A stretch of DNA of 64,000 nucleotides from Lachnospiraceae bacterium (lineage in GTDB: Bacteria; Bacillota; Clostridia; Lachnospirales; Lachnospiraceae). The position numbers and the translations under genes are program-made. The notes under the pieces are model-generated. The model saw nothing but the letters and a program-made list of their open reading frames with translations, did not search any database and had not been told where the DNA came from. The stretch is from positions 1-64,000 of the forward strand of contig JAEEND010000011.1 in the NCBI GenBank assembly GCA_016283575.1. The letters are read 5' to 3'. This document shows positions 1 to 7,637 of the stretch, piece after piece. Numbering within the stretch: position 1 is the stretch's first letter; every line of letters begins with the position of its first letter.

Positions 1-101
1 CGCAAGTCTAAGACCCCTTGAAGACGACGAGGTAGATAGGGCCAAGGTGTAAGTGCAGTAATGTACTCAGCTGATGGTTACTAATAGGTCGAGAGCTTAT
101 T
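1..101 (+). rRNA. 23S ribosomal RNA, 3' end (partial)
   Basis: The window opens inside a large-subunit rRNA. The stretch with GAAGACGACGAGGTAGATAG, the AAGTGCAGTAATG segment and CTGATGGTTACTAATAGGTC is the highly conserved last part of bacterial 23S rRNA. The exact 3' end is set at about 101 by similarity to known ends and may be off by several bases. No 5S rRNA follows; tRNA-Asp begins about 65 bases later. Confidence 0.95.
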
Positions 102-167
102 CTAATTGATTGTTATCCCTTGGATGATTAAGTCTTTCAATTTCTGTATTCAGTTTTCAAGATTCAT

Positions 168-241
168 GGCCCAGTGGCTCAGTTGGTTAGAGCGCCGCCC
201 TGTCACGGCGGAGGTCACGGGTTCGAGTCCCGTCTGGGTCG
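168..241 (+). tRNA. tRNA-Asp (anticodon GTC)
   Basis: Full cloverleaf. The acceptor stem pairs GGCCCAG with CTGGGTC, the anticodon loop reads CTGTCAC, and the T arm has the usual GGTTCGAGTCC. The 3' CCA is not encoded, so it would be added by the Cca enzyme at 36613-37950. It is the first of five tRNAs read from the rRNA operon. Confidence 0.97.
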
Positions 242-254
242 TTTCCTAGCATTT

Positions 255-327
255 GGGGTCTTAGCTCAGCTGGGAGAGCATCTGCCTTACAAGCAGAGGG
301 TCACAGGTTCGAGCCCTGTAGGCCCCA
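255..327 (+). tRNA. tRNA-Val (anticodon TAC)
   Basis: The acceptor stem pairs GGGGTCT with AGGCCCC. The anticodon stem is TCTGC/GCAGA and its loop CTTACAA gives anticodon TAC. The T arm carries GGTTCGAGCCC. CCA is not encoded. Confidence 0.97.
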
Positions 328-347
328 CTTAAGTAAATAATTATTAT

Positions 348-429
348 GGATGGATTCCCGAGTGGCCAAAGGGGACAGACTGTAAATCTGCTGCAAATTG
401 CTTCGGTGGTTCGAATCCACCTCCATCCA
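348..429 (+). tRNA. tRNA-Tyr (anticodon GTA)
   Basis: The acceptor stem pairs GGATGGA with TCCATCC. The anticodon GTA sits in ACTGTAAAT. A long variable arm (CTGCAAATTGCTTCGG region) marks this as a class II tRNA, as expected for bacterial tRNA-Tyr. CCA is not encoded. Confidence 0.97.
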
Positions 430-453
430 TTAGCCAAAAGGCAAATTTAATAT

Positions 454-527
454 CGCGGGATGGAGCAGTCTGGAAGCTCGTCGGGCTCATAACCCGAAGG
501 TCATAGGTTCAAATCCTATTCCCGCTA
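454..527 (+). tRNA. initiator tRNA-fMet (anticodon CAT)
   Basis: It has both initiator marks. The first acceptor pair is unpaired (C1 against T72), and three consecutive G:C pairs (GGG/CCC) close the anticodon stem around loop CTCATAA. The remaining acceptor pairs are intact. CCA is not encoded. Confidence 0.97.
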
Positions 528-528
528 C

Positions 529-601
529 GCCCAGTTAGCTCAGTTGGTAGAGCAAGGGACTGAAAATCCCTGTGTCTTTGGTTCGATTCCGAAACTGGGC
601 A
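529..601 (+). tRNA. tRNA-Phe (anticodon GAA)
   Basis: The acceptor stem pairs GCCCAGT with ACTGGGC, and the loop CTGAAAA gives anticodon GAA. It starts one base after the initiator tRNA, so the two must be cut from a shared precursor. It is the last tRNA before the operon terminator. Confidence 0.97.
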
Positions 602-609
602 CTTTCAAT

Positions 610-637
610 AAGTCTTGATTATTCAAGACTTTTTTTA
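610..637 (+). terminator. intrinsic terminator of the rRNA-tRNA operon
   Basis: Perfect 9-base stem AAGTCTTGA/TCAAGACTT with a TTAT loop, followed by a run of T. It lies nine bases after tRNA-Phe. Confidence 0.9.
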
Positions 638-688
638 TTTCTCATTGTCATGTAAAAATTCCCTTTCTATTTTTAGTAATAATTCGAA

Positions 689-718
689 TTGTTAGTATGT
701 AAGAAAAAAATCTATACT
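689..718 (+). promoter_or_regulatory. predicted promoter of the sulfatase operon
   Basis: A TTGTTA -35-like box, 18-base spacer and TATACT -10 box lie about 30 bases upstream of the first gene start at 750. This fits a sigma-A-type promoter. The match is by eye only. Confidence 0.55.
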
Positions 719-749
719 CTAGGTAGAAAAACGTTTTTACGGAGTATTT

Positions 750-1841
750 ATGCCAATTACCATTCTTGTGAAGCCTGCTTCATCATCCTGTAATCTTCAA
801 TGTGATTACTGTTTCTATAAGGCTGAAGCAGATTTGAGATACGTACCGAATTCCGGGACCATGTCTTTTCATACTTTAAAGAATCTGATAAGAAAGACTC
901 TTAATTTTGGTGAGGGTCCGATTAATTATGCCTTTCAGGGCGGAGAGCCGTTACTGTCGGGTATAGCTTTTTATGAAGAGATAATTAAGCTTCAAAAACA
1001 ATATAATAAAAATGGACGTTTTATTCAAAATTCGATTCAGACAAACGGTACACTGATCAATGCAGAATGGGCTGAGTTCTTTAAAAAGAACAGGTTTTTA
1101 ATAGGAATATCTCTTGACGGGCCCATGGTCATTCATGACATCCATAGAACGAATGCTTCCGGAGGATCGTTTGAAAATGTAATGTCGGCAATAGAATTAC
1201 TTAGGGATTATAATGTTGACTTTAATATTTTATCTGTAGTTACTCCTGATTCTTATAGCCATGGTATGGAAATATATTCTTTTTTTAAACATGAGGGATT
1301 TGAATATATCCAGTTTATACCGATGCTTACGGACAATATGGATAAAGCAGATGATGCACAGGGGTTTGGTCAGTTCTTATCTGATGTATTTGATTGTTTT
1401 TATCAGGATCTAAAGAATGATGACGCACCTTATATTCGTAATTTTGATAATATGATCGGTTCACTTATGGGTTTTTATCCTGAAGCATGTGAATATATGG
1501 ATTCATGTGTGGAAAACTATGCCATCGAAGCAGACGGAAGTGTATATCCCTGCGATTTTTACATGACTGATGAGTATTTGATGGGTAATGTAAACACCGA
1601 TAACTCCATGGACCTTAAAGAAAGCCCCGTTATGCAAGAATTCATTAAGAGTTCTCATTTGATACCTGAAAAATGTGAAGCATGTGAGTATTTCAGGTTA
1701 TGTAAGGGTGGCTGCCGACGATATAGAGAAATTGCGCAGGGTAATCATTACTATTGTGAAGGCTTTAAATATTTTTATGAAAAAAACTTGGATAAGCTAA
1801 AAGAAATTGCAGAATTAAAAGGGAAGGGATTTAAGTTATGA
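750..1841 (+). CDS. anaerobic sulfatase-maturating enzyme (radical SAM, SPASM domain)
   Basis: Predicted to convert the active-site cysteine of a sulfatase into formylglycine without oxygen, using S-adenosylmethionine and iron-sulfur clusters in the cytoplasm. The 363-residue protein has the radical SAM motif CNLQCDYC at residues 14-21, a conserved GGEPLL patch near residue 64, and a C-terminal SPASM-type cysteine set (YPCDFYM, CEACEYFRLCKGGC) that would hold extra 4Fe-4S clusters. This is the anSME layout. The next gene is a sulfatase with a cysteine-type active site, overlapping by ATGA, which strongly supports the enzyme-substrate pairing. The start is fixed by GGAG at 741-744. Confidence 0.9.
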   Translation: MPITILVKPASSSCNLQCDYCFYKAEADLRYVPNSGTMSFHTLKNLIRKTLNFGEGPINYAFQGGEPLLSGIAFYEEIIKLQKQYNKNGRFIQNSIQTNGTLINAEWAEFFKKNRFLIGISLDGPMVIHDIHRTNASGGSFENVMSAIELLRDYNVDFNILSVVTPDSYSHGMEIYSFFKHEGFEYIQFIPMLTDNMDKADDAQGFGQFLSDVFDCFYQDLKNDDAPYIRNFDNMIGSLMGFYPEACEYMDSCVENYAIEADGSVYPCDFYMTDEYLMGNVNTDNSMDLKESPVMQEFIKSSHLIPEKCEACEYFRLCKGGCRRYREIAQGNHYYCEGFKYFYEKNLDKLKEIAELKGKGFKL

Positions 1842-3310
1842 AGGCGATACTTATAGTTATGGACACATTGAACAGGCATATGCTAAGGATTTATAACCCT
1901 CAGGCAGAAACCATCACCCCCAATATAGACAGATTAGCTTTAAGATCAAAGATTTTTGATAATCACTATATCGGATCTGCTCCCTGCATGCCTGCACGAA
2001 GGGACATTTTGACAGGTCGATATAATTTTCTTGAGCGTGGCTGGGGCCCTATAGAGCCTTTTGATGTTACCTTCACTCAGATACTAAAGAAAAATAATAT
2101 CTTTTCTCATATTGTTACAGATCATTGCCATTATGCTGAACTTGGCGGTGAAGGATATATGCAAAGCTATGATACCTGGGATCTTATCAGAGGCCAAGAA
2201 GTAGATGCATATGTATCTCGAGTCAAGGAACCGGAATATCCGGATAATTATATAGGAAGAACAGGAAGAGCTTATCAGTGGAATAGGACCGAATTTAAAA
2301 AAGAAGAAGATTTTCCCACGCCCAAAACATTGTCCCATGCAGTTAAGTGGCTTAAGGACAATGAAGGAAGTGATAACTTCTTTTTACAGATTGAATGCTT
2401 TGACCCCCATGAACCCTTTGACGCAACAGAAGAGTTTAAAAAGCTGTATCCGGATGATTTTTCGAAGATATATGAATGGCCGAGATATGATAACCTTGGC
2501 CCGGATGAAACCAAAGAAGCCATAGCGCATTTAAGACACATGTATATGGCTACACTTTCAATGGCAGATAAATGGCTTGGCAAGGTTTTTGATGAAATGG
2601 ACAGGCAGAACATGTGGGATGATACTCTGGTTATTCTGACTTCAGATCACGGCCACATGCTTGGTGAACACAATGCAACAGGAAAAAATAAATTCCCTGC
2701 ATGGAATGAAATGTGCAGAATTCCGCTTTTAGTGCATATGCCCCGGAAGTCTTCAAGTGACAGAAACAGAGCGCTTACACAGAACATAGATATTTTCCCT
2801 ACGATCCTTGACTTCTTTAATATTGAATATGATAAAAAGAATCTTCACGGAAAGTCATGGAAAGATCTGTATGAAGATAACGAATCCAATAGAGATTACC
2901 GCATTTACGGCTGGTTCGGAAAGCCCGTAAATATAACGGACGGAAAATATACCTATTTTAAGGCGCCTAAAGAAAGAGCAAATACGCCCTTATATCAGTA
3001 TTATACGATTCCCACTACACTCTTTAGTTACCTGCCTGTTACGGGAGAGAATATTTCTGTAGGAAAGTATTTAAAGCAAACCGATGCGCCGGTCTACAGG
3101 CTTGATCAGGGTGCCATAAACAATGGTGAAATGAGTGATGTGGTAGAAGAAACATATAAATCCATGCTTTTTGATGTGGAATCCGATCCAAAACAGCAGT
3201 ATGATATAAAGGATGACGCCATCATAGAGAAAATGGAAGACGCCTTAAGAGAAAAGCTTAAGGAAGTCGGGGCGCCGATAGAACAGTTTGATAGACTTGG
3301 ATTAAATTAA
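1838..3310 (+). CDS. sulfatase of the arylsulfatase family, cysteine type
   Basis: Hydrolyses sulfate esters; the true substrate (glycan, mucin or other sulfated compound) cannot be read from sequence. The 490-residue protein starts with the alkaline-phosphatase-like core (IVMDTLNRHM) and carries the modification motif CMPARRDILTGR, with Cys50 as the residue converted to formylglycine. A second metal-site motif, TSDHGHMLGEH, lies in the middle. No signal peptide is seen, so it appears cytoplasmic, which implies import of small sulfated substrates. It overlaps the maturase gene before it by four bases, and the transporter gene after it by one base (TAATG). Confidence 0.9.
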   Translation: MKAILIVMDTLNRHMLRIYNPQAETITPNIDRLALRSKIFDNHYIGSAPCMPARRDILTGRYNFLERGWGPIEPFDVTFTQILKKNNIFSHIVTDHCHYAELGGEGYMQSYDTWDLIRGQEVDAYVSRVKEPEYPDNYIGRTGRAYQWNRTEFKKEEDFPTPKTLSHAVKWLKDNEGSDNFFLQIECFDPHEPFDATEEFKKLYPDDFSKIYEWPRYDNLGPDETKEAIAHLRHMYMATLSMADKWLGKVFDEMDRQNMWDDTLVILTSDHGHMLGEHNATGKNKFPAWNEMCRIPLLVHMPRKSSSDRNRALTQNIDIFPTILDFFNIEYDKKNLHGKSWKDLYEDNESNRDYRIYGWFGKPVNITDGKYTYFKAPKERANTPLYQYYTIPTTLFSYLPVTGENISVGKYLKQTDAPVYRLDQGAINNGEMSDVVEETYKSMLFDVESDPKQQYDIKDDAIIEKMEDALREKLKEVGAPIEQFDRLGLN

Positions 3311-3882
3311 TGGAAAAAATTAAACGATTATCGAAACTCTTTTTTAATATGGTTTATATAAGCTCCTTCACCTTTGGAGGGGGCTTTGTAATCGTATCCA
3401 TCATGAAAAAGAAATTCGTTGACGAACTTCATTGGATCGAAGAAGATGAAATGCTTGATTATGTGGCTATATCGCAGTCATCGCCCGGAGCAATAGCCGT
3501 TAACTGCGCTATTTTAGTGGGTACCAAGATCGGAGGCTTCCCGGGAATGCTTACCGCGGTTGCTGGAACCATCCTTCCTCCCATAGTGATTCTTTCGGTA
3601 ATAGCCATGTTTTATAAAGCCTTTGCCGAAAACACATATGTAAATATGATGCTCAGAGGAATGTCAGCGGGCGTTGCGGCGGTTGTGATTGATGTGGCAG
3701 TTTCTTTATGTATAAAAGAAACTTCGAAAAAGAATGTTTTAAATATAATTCTCATGGCAGCTGCCTTTATAGCAGCATTTGTATTTAAGATAAATGTCAT
3801 TTATATAATAATTGTGGCAGCCGTAATAGGCTTAGTCGGCGCGCTGATCAACAGAAAGGAGAAAAAGAATGTTATTGATTAA
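3310..3882 (+). CDS. ChrA-type chromate/sulfate transporter, first half-size subunit
   Basis: A 190-residue membrane protein of the chromate transporter (CHR) family in its short form, with about five to six hydrophobic segments. Family marks are the N-terminal FTFGGGFVIV, SQSSPGAIAVN and VGTKIGGFPG. Short CHR proteins usually come as gene pairs whose products work together; the partner is the next gene. CHR proteins are known as chromate exporters and have been linked to sulfate, a chemical look-alike. Placed behind a sulfatase, a role in exporting released sulfate is a reasonable inference but not shown. Confidence 0.85.
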   Translation: MEKIKRLSKLFFNMVYISSFTFGGGFVIVSIMKKKFVDELHWIEEDEMLDYVAISQSSPGAIAVNCAILVGTKIGGFPGMLTAVAGTILPPIVILSVIAMFYKAFAENTYVNMMLRGMSAGVAAVVIDVAVSLCIKETSKKNVLNIILMAAAFIAAFVFKINVIYIIIVAAVIGLVGALINRKEKKNVID

Positions 3883-4438
3883 ACTGTTCTTCGCATTTCT
3901 CCAGATAGGCTTATTCAGTGTCGGCGGCGGATATGTTGCGATACCTTTAATACAGGCTAAGGCGGTTGATTCTTACGGATGGATTTCCCAGACAGAATTT
4001 GCGGATCTTGTTACCATAGCAGAGATGACTCCCGGGCCAATTGCCGTTAATTCAGCGACTTTCGTGGGCATGAAAATAGGCGGATTTGCAGGAGCCATAG
4101 TATCAACACTTGGATGTATTCTTCCATCCATGGTTCTGGTATCACTTATTTTCTTTTTATATAACAAATATAAGGGATTACCCCTTCTCGATGCGGTGAT
4201 GGATTCCTTAAGAGCTGTGGTGGTAGCGCTTATACTTTCTGCAGGAATATCGCTCTTTAAAACGGCGGTTTTAGCAGGCGAAGATGATACAGCAATAACA
4301 ATAGATGTAATGCAGCTTTTATTATTCGTTGTTTCTTTTTTGATATTACGTATAAAGAAGGCAAGTCCCATTCTTGTAATGTTTATTGCAGGGGTTGCGG
4401 GAATCGTGTCAAACCTTGTAATAGAGGCATTATTATAA
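3869..4438 (+). CDS. ChrA-type chromate/sulfate transporter, second half-size subunit
   Basis: A 189-residue homologue of the preceding protein, with the same landmarks at matching places: FSVGGGYVAIP, AEMTPGPIAVN and VGMKIGGFAG. It overlaps the first subunit by 14 bases and has its own AGGAG site, so the pair is a genuine two-gene transporter rather than a frameshifted long ChrA. It closes the sulfatase operon. Confidence 0.85.
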   Translation: MLLIKLFFAFLQIGLFSVGGGYVAIPLIQAKAVDSYGWISQTEFADLVTIAEMTPGPIAVNSATFVGMKIGGFAGAIVSTLGCILPSMVLVSLIFFLYNKYKGLPLLDAVMDSLRAVVVALILSAGISLFKTAVLAGEDDTAITIDVMQLLLFVVSFLILRIKKASPILVMFIAGVAGIVSNLVIEALL

Positions 4439-4449
4439 AGGTGCCTGTC

Positions 4450-4478
4450 TTGAAAAGATGGGATATTTTTAGTATAAT
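4450..4478 (+). promoter_or_regulatory. predicted pgi promoter
   Basis: TTGAAA, 17-base spacer and a perfect TATAAT, 47 bases upstream of the pgi start. This is a strong housekeeping promoter and separates pgi from the sulfatase operon. Confidence 0.8.
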
Positions 4479-4525
4479 CTCAACGGCTGACAATTTGATA
4501 ATGAAATCAATCAGGAGGATATATA

Positions 4526-6106
4526 ATGATTAACTGGAACAATCTTGATACCTTAAATTCATTTAAGAACCTTTCTTCCAAGAAGGCAGTTGTTCTTAAA
4601 GATGCAATGCAGGGTGAAAACGGAGCTAAGAGAGTAAAAGAATACTCAATGCCCATGGCATGCGGCTTAAGCTTCAACTATGCTGCCAAGGCAGTTAACG
4701 ATGAGATCATTGATGCTCTTGCAGATCTTGCAAAAGAAGCAGAACTTAATGAGAAATTTGAAGCTCTTTATAACGGTGAAGTTATTAATACCGGAGAAAA
4801 GAGACTTGTACTTCACCAGCTTACAAGAGGACAGCTTGGAAATGACGTAGTATTTGACGGCGTAAACAAGCGTGAGTTCTATTTAGGCGAGCAGAAGAAG
4901 ATCGCTGAATTTGCCAATAAGGTACATGCAGGCGAAATCACAAACGCTAAAGGCGAAAAATTCACAACAGTAGTACAGATCGGTATCGGCGGTTCCGATC
5001 TTGGCCCCAGAGCTATGTATCTTGCTCTTGAAAACTGGGCTAAGGTAAATAACACCTTTAAGATGGAAGCTAAATTCATCAGTAACGTAGATCCTGATGA
5101 TGCAGCAGGTGTTCTTAATTCGATCGATGTTGCACACTCATTATTCGTACTTGTATCAAAGTCCGGTACAACACTCGAAACACTCACCAACGAATCATTT
5201 GTTAAGGATGCTCTTAAGAAAGCAGGCCTTGATGCTTCCAAGCACATGATAGCTGTTACAAGTGAAACATCACCTCTTGCTAAGAGCAGTGATTATCTCG
5301 CAGCATTCTTTATGGATGACTTTATCGGCGGACGTTATTCTTCTTGTTCAGCAGTAGGTGGCGCAGTTCTTTCACTTGCCTTCGGACCTGAAGTATTTGA
5401 CAGATTCTTAAAGGGAGCAGCAGAAGAAGATAAGCTTGCAACCAACAAAGATGTAAGAAAGAACCCTGCGATGCTTGACGCACTTATCGGTGTTTATGAA
5501 AGAAACGTACTTGGTCTTCCTTGTACAGCAGTTCTTCCTTATTCACAGGCATTAAGCCGTTTCCCTGCACACTTACAGCAGGCTGATATGGAATCAAACG
5601 GTAAGTCAGTTAACAGATTTGGCGAACCCATCAACTACGTAACAGGCCCCGTGATCTTCGGTGAACCCGGAACCAACGGACAGCATTCATTCTATCAGTT
5701 ACTTCATCAGGGAACCGATATCGTACCTTTACAGTTCATCGGATTTAAGAACAGCCAGATCGGCTTAGATGTAGATATTCAGGGAAGCACCAGCCAGCAG
5801 AAGCTTTGCGCTAACGTTGCTGCGCAGATCGTTGCTTTTGCTTGCGGTAAAGATGATGAAAACAAGAACAAGAAATTCGAAGGCGGACGTCCTTCAAGCA
5901 TCATCATCGGTGAAAAGCTTACTCCCGAATCTCTCGGTGCTCTTCTTTCACACTTTGAAAACAAGATTATGTTCCAGGGCTTTGTATGGAATGTAAACAG
6001 CTTTGACCAGGAAGGCGTACAGCTTGGTAAAGTTCTTGCTAAGAAGGTACTCGCTCACGAAACAGACGGAGCGCTTAAGGCTTACAGCGATTTACTTAAC
6101 ATCTAA
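4526..6106 (+). CDS. pgi: glucose-6-phosphate isomerase
   Basis: Interconverts glucose 6-phosphate and fructose 6-phosphate in glycolysis. The 526-residue protein has the sugar-phosphate isomerase features IGIGGSDLGPR near residues 151-161, SKSGTT near 212-217, GGRYSSCSAVG near 268-278 and the late QLLHQGTDIVP active-site stretch. Length fits the longer Pgi subfamily. Translation starts after AGGAGG. It has its own promoter and terminator and so is a single-gene unit. Confidence 0.95.
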   Translation: MINWNNLDTLNSFKNLSSKKAVVLKDAMQGENGAKRVKEYSMPMACGLSFNYAAKAVNDEIIDALADLAKEAELNEKFEALYNGEVINTGEKRLVLHQLTRGQLGNDVVFDGVNKREFYLGEQKKIAEFANKVHAGEITNAKGEKFTTVVQIGIGGSDLGPRAMYLALENWAKVNNTFKMEAKFISNVDPDDAAGVLNSIDVAHSLFVLVSKSGTTLETLTNESFVKDALKKAGLDASKHMIAVTSETSPLAKSSDYLAAFFMDDFIGGRYSSCSAVGGAVLSLAFGPEVFDRFLKGAAEEDKLATNKDVRKNPAMLDALIGVYERNVLGLPCTAVLPYSQALSRFPAHLQQADMESNGKSVNRFGEPINYVTGPVIFGEPGTNGQHSFYQLLHQGTDIVPLQFIGFKNSQIGLDVDIQGSTSQQKLCANVAAQIVAFACGKDDENKNKKFEGGRPSSIIIGEKLTPESLGALLSHFENKIMFQGFVWNVNSFDQEGVQLGKVLAKKVLAHETDGALKAYSDLLNI

Positions 6107-6127
6107 TATTTAAAAAGAAACAATATG

Positions 6128-6176
6128 GAACCTTTGGAAATTAGAGATCAACTAATATCCAAAGGTTCTTTTTTAT
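6128..6176 (+). terminator. intrinsic terminator after pgi
   Basis: Perfect 11-base stem GAACCTTTGGA/TCCAAAGGTTC followed by a T run. Confidence 0.9.
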
Positions 6177-6179
6177 ATT

Positions 6180-6209
6180 TTGCAAACCCCGGCGGAGTTC
6201 GTGTATACT
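6180..6209 (+). promoter_or_regulatory. predicted promoter of the flavoprotein-channel genes
   Basis: TTGCAA, 18-base spacer and TATACT, just after the pgi terminator and 37 bases upstream of the flavoprotein start. The -35 box is weak. Confidence 0.45.
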
Positions 6210-6246
6210 AAAAAAAACATATAATGTTAAAAAAGAGAGGTTATTT

Positions 6247-6876
6247 ATGGCAAAAGTATTACTTATAAATGGGAGTCCCAACTTAAAGGGATGTACGGCT
6301 ACTGCTTTGCAGGAGATGATAGATGTTTTTGAAAAAGAAAATATCGAAACAGAGCTTATCAATATCGGAAGAAAAGATATAAGAGGCTGTATATCATGTG
6401 GCAACTGCAATCTGACCGGAAAATGTGTTTTTGGTGATGACCCGGTAAACGAAATAGCGCCGAAATTCGAAGAGGCAGACGGCCTTGTAATAGGAAGTCC
6501 CGTATACTATGGATCACCTAACGGTACGGTCCTTTCCTTTTTAGACAGGCTCTTTTACAGCACTTCTTTTCCCAAACATATGAAAGTGGGAGCAGCAGTT
6601 GTAAGCTGCAGGCGCGGCGGAAATACAGCAACCTTCGATGTGCTTAATAAATACTTTTCCATAAGCGGTATGCCCATCGCTACCAGCACATACTGGAATA
6701 TGGTCCACGGCTTTTCTGCAGCGGATGTTAAGAAGGACGCAGAAGGTTTACAGACCATGCGGAATCTTGCCAGAAATATGTCTTTTATGATAAAAGCCAT
6801 TGCTGATGCAAAAGAAAAATACGGACTTCCCACCATGGATCGAGAGGCCTTCACCAGCTTCCCGGATGGAAAATGA
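6247..6876 (+). CDS. NAD(P)H-dependent FMN reductase family flavoprotein
   Basis: A 209-residue flavodoxin-fold protein of the iron-sulfur flavoprotein/FMN-reductase type. The N-terminal GSPNLKGCTA is the phosphate-binding loop for FMN, and IGSPVYYGSPNGTV is the second flavin-contacting loop. A cysteine cluster, GCISCGNCNLTGKC (about residues 50-63), resembles the metal-binding part of iron-sulfur flavoproteins. Its electron partner is unknown. It is followed 19 bases later by the channel gene, possibly in one transcript. Confidence 0.8.
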   Translation: MAKVLLINGSPNLKGCTATALQEMIDVFEKENIETELINIGRKDIRGCISCGNCNLTGKCVFGDDPVNEIAPKFEEADGLVIGSPVYYGSPNGTVLSFLDRLFYSTSFPKHMKVGAAVVSCRRGGNTATFDVLNKYFSISGMPIATSTYWNMVHGFSAADVKKDAEGLQTMRNLARNMSFMIKAIADAKEKYGLPTMDREAFTSFPDGK

Positions 6877-6895
6877 GAAAGATAAGGGGTAGACA

Positions 6896-7618
6896 ATGAG
6901 GAAACGTATCTTCGATATTATAGAAGTAGACAAAGATGGTGACAAGATAAGCGCATTCTATGACTGGTTTATGATGATCACAATACTGATTAGTATAATA
7001 CCACTCTGGTTTCATGTAGATTATAAAGCGTTTAAAATAATTGATATTGTTACCGTGACAATATTTATAATTGATTATTTTTTACGGTGGTTTACATCTG
7101 ACTTTAGGTTAAATTATGGTAAGTGGTCATTTGCAGTATATCCTGTAACCCCTTGGGCGATTATTGATTTATTATCCATAATTCCAAGCATAGGTATATT
7201 ACAAAAAGGCTTTAAGTTATTTAAGTTGTTAAGATTATTTAGGACGTTTAAAGTCTTTAGAATCTTTAAAGCATTTAGATATTCTAAAAGTATCAATATA
7301 ATAATAAATATTTTTAAGACGCAAAAAGATAGTTTGTTAGTTGTCTGTGGATTTTCAGTTTCATATATTCTAATATCTGCTCTTGTGATGTTTAACGCAG
7401 AGCCGGAAACATTTAATACAGTTTTTGATGCAATATATTGGGCAACTATTTCTTTGACAACAGTGGGGTATGGAGACGTATATGCTGTAAGTAGGGTAGG
7501 GAAAATAATTACAATGGTCTCATCTGTTTTAGGAGTAGCAATAGTTGCGCTTCCCGCCGGAATAATAATTGCCGGATATCAAGAAGAAGTTAAGAAGCTA
7601 AAAAAGAAAAATGAATAA
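6896..7618 (+). CDS. voltage-gated-type potassium channel
   Basis: A 240-residue six-helix ion channel. The selectivity filter TTVGYGD is at residues 188-194, in the pore loop between the last two helices. The fourth helix carries regularly spaced basic residues (about 107-131, LRLFRTFKVFRIFKAFR), the mark of a voltage sensor. Helix S1 spans about 24-42. The subunit would form a tetramer in the cytoplasmic membrane. No cytoplasmic RCK or cyclic-nucleotide domain follows, so gating is probably by voltage alone. This gene and the next look richer in A+T than their surroundings by eye. Confidence 0.9.
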   Translation: MRKRIFDIIEVDKDGDKISAFYDWFMMITILISIIPLWFHVDYKAFKIIDIVTVTIFIIDYFLRWFTSDFRLNYGKWSFAVYPVTPWAIIDLLSIIPSIGILQKGFKLFKLLRLFRTFKVFRIFKAFRYSKSINIIINIFKTQKDSLLVVCGFSVSYILISALVMFNAEPETFNTVFDAIYWATISLTTVGYGDVYAVSRVGKIITMVSSVLGVAIVALPAGIIIAGYQEEVKKLKKKNE

Positions 7619-7637
7619 TTGATACGATGAGGGGAAT

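Noticed and set aside
3310..4438. Frameshifted single ChrA gene
   Set aside because: Each half has its own start, ribosome site and the same family motifs at matching positions, as in known paired short CHR proteins.
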